Source: Thermoplasmata archaeon
GTDB taxonomy: Archaea > Thermoplasmatota > DAOVMN01
Direction: 5' to 3'
NCBI GenBank assembly: GCA_030630685.1
Contig: DAOVMN010000097.1
Location: 1-7,660, forward strand
Length of the DNA stretch: 7,660 nt
Shown here: positions 1 to 5,938 of the stretch, piece after piece
How positions within the stretch are numbered: position 1 is the stretch's first letter
Layout: the number at the start of each line of letters is the position of its first letter
The notes under the pieces: model-generated
What the model was told of the DNA's origin: nothing
The model's input: only the letters and a program-made list of their open reading frames with translations
Database searches by the model: none
Position numbers and translations under genes: made by a program

Positions 1-136
1 CGTTCCGAGCGTAACCGAAGCCGGTCAGGGGCTGTGTAGCTCACTTAAATATGAAGGATCCTGAGAAAGTGAAGTATCGATGTAGCTAAGAACCGGTTTA
101 AGTAAGGGCACCGCAGGGACCTGAACCGGTTACGCG
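1..136 (+). mobile_element. Structured RNA-like block, possible group II intron domain I fragment
   Basis: No credible reading frame covers this block, but it folds well. GCGTAACC (9-16) is an exact complement of GGTTACGC (128-135) and would close a multibranch structure. TCACTT (41-46) pairs with AAGTGA (67-72). AACCGGTT occurs at 91-98 and 124-131 and can form an 8-bp stem that competes with the outer stem. The wording around 25-130 (GGGGCTGTGTAGCTC, GTAGCTAAGAACC, GGGCACCGCAGGGACC) resembles, from memory, domain I of bacterial-type group II introns; I could not verify this by alignment. If so, this is only a 5' part: no domain V or maturase is visible, and the piece stops where the HEPN cassette boundary begins. 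It may equally be another structured RNA or part of a large attC-like site. The start is cut by the window edge. Confidence 0.33.
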
Positions 137-138
137 CT

Positions 139-158
139 GTTAGCCGAAGTGCTCAATT
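139..158 (+). repeat. Left copy of inverted repeat bounding the HEPN gene
   Basis: GTTAG-C-CGAA-G-TGCTCAATT matches the reverse complement of 978-997 at 18 of 20 positions. It overlaps the last codons of the HEPN gene: its TTA at 140-142 is the TAA stop on the minus strand. Read on the minus strand the outer end is GGCTAACAGCG, which is similar in position and form to the R'' core of an integron attC site that starts at a cassette's stop codon. Confidence 0.75.
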
Positions 159-952
159 ATTTTTTCACTCAAAATTTCAATATTTGGGACTTTGCCATTC
201 TTTATTACTTGAAATAAGACATCACCCACAAGTTTGATATACTTTCTTTGTTCCAAATCAGTTATTTCTGGTACGGGATCGCCATGTATAAATTTGTTTC
301 TTAAGCCATACATCTCATAAGTTTTTAAAAATGATTCTTTTTTATGTGTCTTTAAAATATAATATACAGAAAAGGATAGCCTTAACCTTAATTCATCTCG
401 TAAATTTAAAAGAGCTTCAAGTGAAGAACAACAGTCGAGTAGACTTTCGATTGGCTCGATTTTTCTGTAACTAGAAGCCCATCTTAACAATGATATTTTA
501 AACCTTTTATTCTCAGATTTATTCCCGCATAAGAGACTATACCCACTTTTGATTGAGGAATATTTCTTTTTTGAGGAGATCTTAAGAAATGGGGGATCAA
601 ATTTTTTATCATTTTGATAAGTTTGCAGATTTATAGGTTGATTATATAATGAAAGCTCATGCATTTGGTATGGCCATAAAGAAAATATTAAGTAAAATAA
701 AGACTCTACGCAGACCGTAGGAATAGAATCATTTTCGTATTCTATCAGGGTAATGTTCAAATCATCTATTTTTTGGACACCTTGCTTAGTTACAAATTCA
801 CCATACTCTTTAAGAGAAAATGTTATTTGCTGCGATTCATCTTTTAAATTGTGATCGCCAAGATCTTTAAATTTAACACTTCTAATTTTAATTCCTTCTA
901 AATCTATCTCATGTTTCTCAGGTTTAAAATAAAAAAAGATAAGATTTTTCAT
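140..952 (-). CDS. Apea-like HEPN domain protein (putative RNase-type accessory protein)
   Basis: The protein has 270 residues when started at the ATG at 950-952. The frame stays open upstream to 1120, but those 56 codons run through the inverted repeat and hairpin repeats, so I reject the longer form. The C-terminal third matches the Apea-like HEPN pattern: an amphipathic helix SSLEALLN (about 176-183), ELRLRLSFSVYYIL (187-200), then RNKFIH at 218-223, the R-x4-H motif that in HEPN families forms the RNase active site. The N-terminal 160 residues are mixed alpha/beta with no recognised domain. No strong Shine-Dalgarno is seen; a weak TATA-like TTTATTT lies at 968-974. The gene is clearly richer in A and T than ilvE and nnr. 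Flanking inverted repeats suggest it is a mobile cassette. A role in defence or RNA cleavage is inferred from the family; no antitoxin or partner gene lies beside it. Confidence 0.72.
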   Translation of the reverse strand: MKNLIFFYFKPEKHEIDLEGIKIRSVKFKDLGDHNLKDESQQITFSLKEYGEFVTKQGVQKIDDLNITLIEYENDSIPTVCVESLFYLIFSLWPYQMHELSLYNQPINLQTYQNDKKFDPPFLKISSKKKYSSIKSGYSLLCGNKSENKRFKISLLRWASSYRKIEPIESLLDCCSSLEALLNLRDELRLRLSFSVYYILKTHKKESFLKTYEMYGLRNKFIHGDPVPEITDLEQRKYIKLVGDVLFQVIKNGKVPNIEILSEKIIEHFG

Positions 953-977
953 ATCAAAACCACTTGCAAATAAACAC

Positions 978-997
978 AATTGAGCATTTCGCCTAAC
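978..997 (-). repeat. Right copy of inverted repeat bounding the HEPN gene (attC R-box-like)
   Basis: Reading outward on the plus strand this copy ends in GCCTAAC (991-997), which fits the integron R'' consensus RYYYAAC exactly; on the minus strand it is GTTAGGC, fitting GTTRRRY. It lies 25 bases upstream of the HEPN start codon, where the R' box of a preceding attC would lie in a cassette array. The match to the left copy continues 13 bases past the core, which ordinary attC sites would not require. Confidence 0.7.
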
Positions 998-1067
998 GTG
1001 GTATATCCGAACTTGGTTTGCATATACCGCTGATGCGGGTGGATATCCGAATCGGATTCGCATATAC
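998..1067. repeat. Two diverged tandem copies of a hairpin-forming unit
   Basis: Copy 1 (998-1027) and copy 2 (1039-1067) share the frame GTGG-ATATCCGAA...GCATATAC with a one-base gap and a few substitutions. Each can fold: in copy 1 GGTATAT pairs with ATATACC (1000-1006 with 1022-1028), with a CGAAC/GTTTG inner stem. In copy 2 CGAATC pairs with GATTCG. The inner substitutions keep pairing. Together with GCCTAAC at 991-997 and CCGCTGATGC at 1027-1036, this looks like a stem-loop recombination element with a degenerate right core, but the function is not shown. Confidence 0.6.
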
Positions 1068-1240
1068 TTACCCTGTCTGAATTTTTCACATTTAGTTTTG
1101 TTGTGTTGGATTCCATACACATTTAAGAGTTCTATTCAGGCTTTAATCTTTTCGGTGAACAGCAAAATATTTGGGATTCCCCTCATGCATTCAGGAAAGG
1201 GGGCCTCATCGATGGAGGAATCGTTTGAGGAACCCTCTCA

Positions 1241-1264
1241 TTCGGAACCCACCCCTTTCGGAAC
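1241..1264 (+). promoter_or_regulatory. Repeated TTCGGAAC words upstream of the ilvE TATA element
   Basis: TTCGGAAC occurs at 1241-1248 and again at 1257-1264, 16 bases apart centre to centre, and ends about 17 bases before the TATA-like element. In archaea such positions upstream of the BRE/TATA are used by activators. An operator role is only a possibility; the regulator is unknown. Confidence 0.2.
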
Positions 1265-1281
1265 TACTCGACCAATGGGAA

Positions 1282-1291
1282 AAATTTAAAT
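1282..1291 (+). promoter_or_regulatory. Probable TATA element of ilvE
   Basis: AAATTTAAAT, centred about 25 bases before 1311, would set a transcript start just before the GAGG ribosome binding site at 1315-1318. That gives a short leader of about 16 bases, consistent with the start codon at 1328. Confidence 0.45.
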
Positions 1292-1327
1292 CACATTTGC
1301 AGGCGTCCTCTTACGAGGGAAAATACC

Positions 1328-2227
1328 ATGAATGAAACTGAATATATCTGGATGAACGGAAGCCTTGTGCCCTGGAGGGATGCCAAGATTCATGTGCTCA
1401 CGCACACACTTCATTATGGCGGTGGGGTGTTCGAGGGTATACGGTGCTACAATACAGAAAGAGGCACTGCAATCTTTCGATTAAAGGATCATACGGAACG
1501 ATTTTTCAGTGGAGCAAAAACACTTCGAATGAAAGTTCCTTACTCCAAGGATGAAATCAATGAAGCAATCAAGAAAACTGTAAGGAAGAATAGAGTTAAT
1601 GAGGGGTACATCCGTCCACTGATCTATTATGGGTATGGCAAAATGGGGTTAAATCCAACAGGTGCGAGTATTAATGTTGCTATTGCGGTTTGGCCCTGGG
1701 GCGCATATCTGGGAGAGGATGCGGTCAACGTTAAGATACCGGATATAATCAGGATACATCCGCAAACAACAGATACCGGGGCAAAGATAACCGGCAATTA
1801 TGCCAATTCGATACTTGCTTCACTGGAGATCAGGGAGGCAGGTTATGACGAGGCACTTTTATTGGATTATCGAGGTAACATTGCAGAAGGGCCGGGAGAG
1901 AATTTCTTTATCGTGAAGGACTCGAAGCTCTTCACCCCTCCTTCAGGTAATGTTCTTTCAGGGATAACCAGGGATTCGATCATAAAGATCGCAGGGGATG
2001 AGGGAATGGAAGTCGAAGAAAGGGTATTGACCCCAAGCGATGTAAAGGATGCGGATGAGGCGTTCTTCACAGGCACTGCGGCAGAGATTACCTCCATAAG
2101 AACGATCGATGATGTGGTCATTGGCGATGGCAATATCGGACCGATCACGCATAAATTAAGGTCAATTTATTTAGATACTGTCAGGGGGAAAATCGAGAGA
2201 TACAGGGAATGGCTTGATCTTGTATAA
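1328..2227 (+). CDS. ilvE: Branched-chain amino acid aminotransferase (PLP fold type IV)
   Basis: This enzyme transfers the amino group between glutamate and the keto acids of leucine, isoleucine and valine, the last step of their synthesis and first of their breakdown, in the cytoplasm (EC 2.6.1.42). The 299-residue length is normal for the family. Visible marks, in order: YIWMNG near the N-terminus, HYGGGVFEGIRCY (29-41), YIRPLIYYGYGKMG (94-107), the PLP-binding lysine K153 in AKITGNYANS, EA-GYDEALLLD (170-180), EGPGENFF (187-194) with the PLP-contacting glutamate E187, LSGITRDS (210-217) and FTGTAAEIT (247-255) for cofactor phosphate binding. These are the IlvE rather than D-amino-acid transaminase forms. 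GAGGGA at 1315-1320 lies 7 bases before the ATG. It stands alone; no other ilv or leu gene is adjacent. Confidence 0.95.
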   Translation: MNETEYIWMNGSLVPWRDAKIHVLTHTLHYGGGVFEGIRCYNTERGTAIFRLKDHTERFFSGAKTLRMKVPYSKDEINEAIKKTVRKNRVNEGYIRPLIYYGYGKMGLNPTGASINVAIAVWPWGAYLGEDAVNVKIPDIIRIHPQTTDTGAKITGNYANSILASLEIREAGYDEALLLDYRGNIAEGPGENFFIVKDSKLFTPPSGNVLSGITRDSIIKIAGDEGMEVEERVLTPSDVKDADEAFFTGTAAEITSIRTIDDVVIGDGNIGPITHKLRSIYLDTVRGKIERYREWLDLV

Positions 2228-2230
2228 CCA

Positions 2231-2245
2231 TGTTTTGAGTTTTTG
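2231..2245 (+). terminator. T-rich tract after ilvE, possible archaeal terminator
   Basis: TGTTTTGAGTTTTTG begins three bases after the ilvE stop codon. Archaeal RNA polymerase commonly stops at T tracts without a strong hairpin. The tract is interrupted, so confidence is low. The rest of 2246-2410 shows nothing I can name. Confidence 0.3.
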
Positions 2246-2410
2246 GTGCAAAGGGACGCCCGTAGTAGGCCCTTATCCAATCGGGCTCTGCAACAGACTT
2301 TTCCTACCACCTCCTACCCGAACACCAATTTATTTTGGCTGTCATGGTGATCCCAATGCTCGATAAGTCATTTGTCATTTTCATATCCACCGGTGCAGGG
2401 ACACGACCCA

Positions 2411-3133
2411 TTATCGTGAACCGAAATAAAATCCGATGGATGCACTGATCAATCGAATGAGGGAGCTGTCAATCGTATCCATGCTATCCGAGACTATGAG
2501 GATGAAAAGGGACAGTGTCATAAGGAGCACAACGAAGGCTTTCAGATGGCCCAGCATGATGTACCGGTTATCCTCCCTGTACCCGGAAGTCAGCTTATTG
2601 ACCATGAAACCAATGATTAAGCCGGTGAATATGAAAAAGAATTCAACATATCCGAAATCGAAGAATGAGTCCCGGATAAGAAGATAGGCTGCACTGATCG
2701 AGAATCCAAGGACAATGAACCCCCTGATACAACCCTTGGGGAGGGATAATGGGTTCTCTTCTACTTCAATGAGTCTGTTAAAGAATGAAGTGAGACCCAT
2801 ATAATTGGTGCGAACTGAGAAATAGCATCCGATTACGATGAGGATCAGGTTGAGGAGGTAATTTGGAACCTGTTCATCCGAAAGTATCAGGAACCAGCAT
2901 GATATCGAGAGCAGGATCATGATCAATGCCCTGACAGAGCCACTGGGCAAGCCCAGAGGTTCATCCCTGAACTGGTTCGGGATGTGGAAGAGGAAGAATG
3001 TATCCTCCCTTTTGTCCCATTTTACCTTGAAGTCGTTCTTACAGACCGGGCATGTGTAATGCTGCCGGTCCCTGAGTTCCTCGGGTATAGCCCAGGAACA
3101 TTTGGGGCAGACGTACCGCTTTTCCATCTTCAT
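2411..3133 (-). CDS. Zinc-ribbon membrane protein with three repeated two-helix units
   Basis: I do not recognise a named family. The 240-residue protein opens with a zinc ribbon (CPKC at 9-12 and CPVC at 28-31), which should lie in the cytoplasm, followed by a charged linker. Six hydrophobic segments follow at about 68-85, 91-107, 136-153, 161-178, 197-214 and 222-237. They form three units of two helices. Units 1 and 2 each start with LP-x-G-x-(V/I)-R (62-68 and 131-137); unit 3 keeps a degenerate GHLK (195-198). The first helix ends in LILSD, LLIRD or LIVSD, and the second in a CYFS, GFMV or FYFG segment. The chain ends right after the FYFGSR signature. The start at 3133 is preceded by AGGATGG. 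It is transcribed alone, divergent in function from its neighbours; a sensor or membrane-anchoring role cannot be decided. Confidence 0.85.
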   Translation of the reverse strand: MKMEKRYVCPKCSWAIPEELRDRQHYTCPVCKNDFKVKWDKREDTFFLFHIPNQFRDEPLGLPSGSVRALIMILLSISCWFLILSDEQVPNYLLNLILIVIGCYFSVRTNYMGLTSFFNRLIEVEENPLSLPKGCIRGFIVLGFSISAAYLLIRDSFFDFGYVEFFFIFTGLIIGFMVNKLTSGYREDNRYIMLGHLKAFVVLLMTLSLFILIVSDSMDTIDSSLIRLISASIGFYFGSR

Positions 3134-3189
3134 GGCTATTCCATCCTTTGAGAATTACAGAATCACTTAAGCTCTTTATCCCCAAACCT

Positions 3190-3198
3190 GTTTATAAC
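3190..3198 (-). promoter_or_regulatory. Possible TATA element of the zinc-ribbon membrane protein gene
   Basis: On the minus strand GTTATAAAC lies about 60 bases before the start codon, predicting a leader of roughly 35 bases that includes the AGGATGG ribosome binding site. The remainder of the 3134-3348 gap has a C- and pyrimidine-rich stretch at 3224-3278 of unknown meaning. Confidence 0.35.
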
Positions 3199-3348
3199 GA
3201 TTTTGCATCGCATTGAATGCCATCTTTTCTTCTTTCCTGTTCCCCCGTCCCGTAGTCCTCCGCCCCCCGCCCTCCAACGAACGAAAGGTAATCCTCACTA
3301 ACACCTCAATGGAAGGCAGTGCGAGTGAGCCAACCATTTATTTTTCAT

Positions 3349-4899
3349 TCACTTTTTCTCCCCGAACACCTCCATGAAAACCCTCGGAATCCTCTCGACC
3401 ACATCAGAAGCCGTCAGCGAATACCAGTAATCCTCGAACGCCAGGTCGCCTGCTCTCCCGTTGATGTACGCCCCCAGCCTGGCGGCATTAAACGGTTCGA
3501 GCCCCCGGGCAAAAAGTGAGGCAATGATGCCGGCCAGGACATCCCCGGTCCCTCCCACGGTCATCCCCGGATTCCCCGTGCGGTTGAACTTGACCCTAAT
3601 TCCATCCGAGATCAGGTCGTGGTGGCCTTTCTGCACCACAGTTACACCATGCGTTCTGGCGAAGTTTATGATCATGTTCACCCTATTGCTTTCCTTTGCG
3701 GTCAGATGGGAAGATATCCGTTGGTGAAAGGCCTTCTTAGGGGGGTATCTTTCCTCGAGGGTGGAGCCCTCAAAAGCCCGCAGGAACTCTGTCCCGTGGG
3801 GTGTAAAGACGACATCCCCATCGAACCTTATATTCCTCAGTGCGTAGATGGCATCCGCATCCACCACCATGGGCCTCTCAAGTCTCCGGGCCAGCTCCTG
3901 AACCGCCTCCATGGTCTCCGGATGCTTTCCCAATCCCGGCCCGATAAGGACCGCATGCGCCCTTTGGGACATGTCCAGGATGATCGGCACATCCTCAGTG
4001 GTCAGATATTTTTCAGAGGCGAGAGGATTAACAATGAAGTCCCTGGACATGGAGGCAATGATAGGATAGACACGGTAGGGTACTGCCATGAAAATCAGAT
4101 CGCTTCCCGTCCTGAGGGCTGCGGAGGCGGCAAGGGCAGGGGCACCCGTGAATGCCCCACCCCCCACGATCAGCACATTCCCATTGTTCCCCTTGTGCGC
4201 ATCCCGGGAAGGCAGGGGGTAGTAGCTAAATTCCCCTATCCCTACGAACTTCTCCGCCTCGAGGGGTATCCCGATGTCGGCCACTACGATCCTGCCGCAG
4301 TTGCCCTCTTCTATCACATTACCTTCCATGTCCGTTTTCCTCTCCACCATACCCGGCTTGATGTCATGAAAAGTAACAGTTATAGCCGGTTTAACCGCTA
4401 TCTCTCCTCCAAGGCCGGTGGGCATGTCCACACTGATAATAGGTTTCTCAGAGGCATTAACCTTCTCCACAATGCAGCGATAGGGCTGCCTGAGCTTGCC
4501 TGTGATGCCCACACCGAGCATGGAATCCACGATGAGGTCCACCTCCCGGATCGCGAGATCGATACGTTCGTTCCAGTTTTCCTCCTCAGGGGATATCATG
4601 TGAATTCCCACGCTCTCGGGAAGCCGGTCGAGATTGATCCTTGCTATCTCTGACTTCATGCCTTTACCCATCACCATGACCCTCACCCGGAAGTATGTCG
4701 ATAGGTGTCTGGCTGCCACGAGACCGTCCCCGCCGTTATTTCCGGTACCGCAGAGTATAAGGATCTTCCGTCCTTTGACTTGATGTTCCGTTATCTCCTT
4801 GGCAAGTGCGGTACCGGCATTCTCCATGAGTCTCAGGGTGGGAATCCCCAGGGCCTCTGTATTCCTGTCCAGTACCTTTACCTCTTTGAACGGGATCAT
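3349..4899 (-). CDS. nnr: Bifunctional NAD(P)H-hydrate epimerase / ADP-dependent NAD(P)H-hydrate dehydratase
   Basis: This enzyme repairs NADHX and NADPHX, damaged hydrated cofactors: the N-terminal half interconverts the R and S epimers (EC 5.1.99.6) and the C-terminal half dehydrates the S form using ADP (EC 4.2.1.136). The 516 residues are the normal size of the fused YjeF-type protein. The epimerase domain (about 1-225) shows LMENAG (24-29), the GTGNNGGDG loop (51-59), VDSMLGVG and SVDMPTG. The ribokinase-like dehydratase domain (about 230-510) shows HKGNNGNVLIVGGG, LIGPGLG, VVDADA, a TPHGTEF form of the usual TPHPGE motif, QKGHHDLI, NPGM and GGTGDVLAGI (449-458) for nucleotide binding and catalysis. 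Start: ATG at 4897-4899, placed to suit a leaderless transcript. No partner gene adjoins it. Confidence 0.95.
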   Translation of the reverse strand: MIPFKEVKVLDRNTEALGIPTLRLMENAGTALAKEITEHQVKGRKILILCGTGNNGGDGLVAARHLSTYFRVRVMVMGKGMKSEIARINLDRLPESVGIHMISPEEENWNERIDLAIREVDLIVDSMLGVGITGKLRQPYRCIVEKVNASEKPIISVDMPTGLGGEIAVKPAITVTFHDIKPGMVERKTDMEGNVIEEGNCGRIVVADIGIPLEAEKFVGIGEFSYYPLPSRDAHKGNNGNVLIVGGGAFTGAPALAASAALRTGSDLIFMAVPYRVYPIIASMSRDFIVNPLASEKYLTTEDVPIILDMSQRAHAVLIGPGLGKHPETMEAVQELARRLERPMVVDADAIYALRNIRFDGDVVFTPHGTEFLRAFEGSTLEERYPPKKAFHQRISSHLTAKESNRVNMIINFARTHGVTVVQKGHHDLISDGIRVKFNRTGNPGMTVGGTGDVLAGIIASLFARGLEPFNAARLGAYINGRAGDLAFEDYWYSLTASDVVERIPRVFMEVFGEKK

Positions 4900-4920
4900 G
4901 GGCTGAGGGAATAAAGGGGG

Positions 4921-4930
4921 TTATTAAAAC
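4921..4930 (-). promoter_or_regulatory. TATA element of nnr, implying a leaderless mRNA
   Basis: On the minus strand GTTTTAATAA is centred about 26 bases before the nnr ATG, so transcription should begin at or next to the start codon. No usable Shine-Dalgarno lies in the 20 bases between, which fits leaderless translation. Beyond it, 4931-5102 holds a purine-rich run (about 4987-5040) and no gene I can support. Confidence 0.5.
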
Positions 4931-5102
4931 TTTGGGAAAGCGGGTTGGAAGGATCGAGACTATGTTGTAACGTAGCGAGTGGTGTGAGAGAGGAGAGAGG
5001 TTGGGGTGTGGAAAGCATGGGCTCGGGGATGGTCAACTCGATTGGGGGCCCTTCAACCACTTACCTAAGAAAGACATAGGGAATGTCATCTGATGTTGTC
5101 CA

Positions 5103-5288
5103 TCAGGAAACATGTTCTTTGCCGTGATCACTATAAAACCGGAAACGCTCTTCTGGTGAAAGATTCTTCGTCATTTGATGGTGCATAAGACGTACAAAAT
5201 GAACCTCTTGCATCATTTCATCATCGGGAAATTCCATTTGAACTTCCTCCCAGAGATGCTTCTTCTCTTCTTCTGTCAACTTTCTCAT
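5103..5288 (-). CDS. Small charged protein, putative antitoxin-like partner of the PIN protein
   Basis: This 61-residue protein is rich in Glu, Lys, His and Met, with a helical N-terminus LTEEEKKHLWEEV (4-16) and a C-terminal segment NLSPEERFRFYSD (42-54). The form (K-x-L-SPEE-x-x-x-x-Y) recalls the short proteins often paired with stand-alone PIN proteins in archaea and cyanobacteria; this is from memory. It begins 12 bases after the PIN stop. Its Shine-Dalgarno GAGGTGAT (5294-5301) overlaps the PIN TAG stop codon, so the two are almost certainly one transcript with coupled translation. The order is toxin first, partner second, the reverse of classic vapBC. No DNA-binding fold is evident, so an antitoxin role is inferred only from position. 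Confidence 0.7.
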   Translation of the reverse strand: MRKLTEEEKKHLWEEVQMEFPDDEMMQEVHFVRLMHHQMTKNLSPEERFRFYSDHGKEHVS

Positions 5289-5293
5289 TGATT

Positions 5294-5301
5294 ATCACCT
5301 C
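5294..5301 (-). promoter_or_regulatory. Strong Shine-Dalgarno overlapping the PIN stop codon
   Basis: GAGGTGAT on the minus strand is a perfect match to the archaeal anti-Shine-Dalgarno end. It starts on the last base of the PIN TAG stop (5301-5303) and lies 5 bases before the ATG of the 61-residue gene, so ribosomes ending on the PIN frame can restart at once. Confidence 0.7.
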
Positions 5302-5756
5302 TACAACTCAGGTGGTGCTAAAAGTTCAATTCCTTCATAACCCAAAAGGGCATTGATCAGGTTTACTTCCCGGCGTGTACTAACCTTGACAATGTGCTTG
5401 AAGTTCCAGCTAACCAGATATCTTACCCCATTCACTACGGCGATGGCAATATGAATAGCATCGGCACTATACTTTTCTGGAATGATGCCTCTTCTGACAT
5501 ATTCTTTGGCTAAAATATCTGCTTCCTCGTTGAGAATGACCATTTCTATCCCTTTCACGAGTTGTTTCATTTTCAATCTTTTTTCTTCGTTAGGTGTATC
5601 CAGGATCTCAGATAAAACGATATTGGAAATCACAGGGTCGAAATCCGGCAAACGATCAAACCAAAATGTCTTTGTAAGCTGTTCCCTGTCCGGAGCTCTG
5701 GCATCGAAGTATGCACTTGGAACTGTAGTGTCCAGATAGACTTTTTGTTTTTTCAT
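5301..5756 (-). CDS. PIN-domain protein, VapC-like putative RNase toxin
   Basis: The 151-residue protein is nearly all PIN domain, the Mg-dependent RNase fold of VapC toxins. The acidic residues expected at the active site are visible: D9 in VYLDTTVPSAYFD, E50 in NIVLSEIL, and D99 in YSADAIHIAIAVVNG. The fourth position is an Asn, N118 in SWNFKHI, where many VapC have Asp; the DALHIA...WNFKHI form is a known subgroup in which Asn is usual. GIIPEKY (90-96) also fits that subgroup. It is the first gene of a two-gene unit with the 61-residue protein. Start ATG at 5754-5756. A TATA-like TTTAAAA on the minus strand at 5799-5805 would give a leader of about 20 bases. An attC-like palindrome lies just upstream. 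The RNA target cannot be read from sequence. Confidence 0.88.
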   Translation of the reverse strand: MKKQKVYLDTTVPSAYFDARAPDREQLTKTFWFDRLPDFDPVISNIVLSEILDTPNEEKRLKMKQLVKGIEMVILNEEADILAKEYVRRGIIPEKYSADAIHIAIAVVNGVRYLVSWNFKHIVKVSTRREVNLINALLGYEGIELLAPPEL

Positions 5757-5798
5757 ATTTTCACTATTTGGGTTTGATTGAGAAAGTGCAATTCTTGG

Positions 5799-5805
5799 TT
5801 TTAAA
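5799..5805 (-). promoter_or_regulatory. Probable TATA element of the PIN two-gene unit
   Basis: The minus-strand sequence GGTTTAAAACC is centred about 46 bases before the ATG. It starts 24 bases after the CGTTA core of the adjacent palindromic element, the same offset as the weak TATA-like sequence before the HEPN gene. Confidence 0.4.
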
Positions 5806-5821
5806 CCTTACGGACAATTTC

Positions 5822-5898
5822 CGATAACGTTTTGCGGGTGATGCGAAGTCCGAGTGAAGCGAGGATTTGGATGTTTAATCTCAAGCACTCTGTTATCT
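5822..5898. repeat. attC-like imperfect palindrome upstream of the PIN gene
   Basis: The ends are complementary: CGATAAC (5822-5828) and GTTATCT (5892-5898), giving six paired bases GATAAC/GTTATC. Between them lies an internal stem AAGTCC/GGATTT (5846-5851 with 5863-5868, one G-T pair) around an 11-base loop. Length of 77 bases is within the usual range of integron attC sites, and the TAAC...GTTA ends fit the general attC plan, though the outer bases do not match RYYYAAC/GTTRRRY. A partial direct repeat, GTTTTGCGGG (5829-5838) and GTTGCGGG (5903-5910), spans the right end. It sits between two minus-strand genes, immediately after the 234-residue gene and before PIN. Confidence 0.5.
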
Positions 5899-5938
5899 GT
5901 CCGTTGCGGGCATACTTAAATCCAATCATTATATGTGC

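Noticed and set aside
30..105. tRNA-like start GGGCTGTGTAGCTCA
   Set aside because: The opening resembles a tRNA acceptor and D arm, but no anticodon arm, no GGTTC-type T arm at the right distance and no matching acceptor 3' strand can be placed.
953..1120. N-terminal extension of the HEPN frame by 56 codons
   Set aside because: The extra codons run through the hairpin units and the inverted repeat, and MKNLIFFYF at 952 makes a natural start.
1098..1289. Plus-strand open frame of 63 codons upstream of ilvE
   Set aside because: It has no ribosome binding site, no recognisable motif, and overlaps the predicted ilvE promoter; composition looks like chance.
2246..2410. Short inverted words AAGGG/CCCTT between ilvE and the membrane protein gene
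   Set aside because: The stem is only five bases with a long loop and no T run, so it is not a convincing terminator or element.
3619..4653. Long plus-strand open frame (344 codons) opposite nnr
   Set aside because: It is antisense to a clear, full-length nnr gene with all motifs; rich in His, Pro and Gly as expected for a shadow frame.
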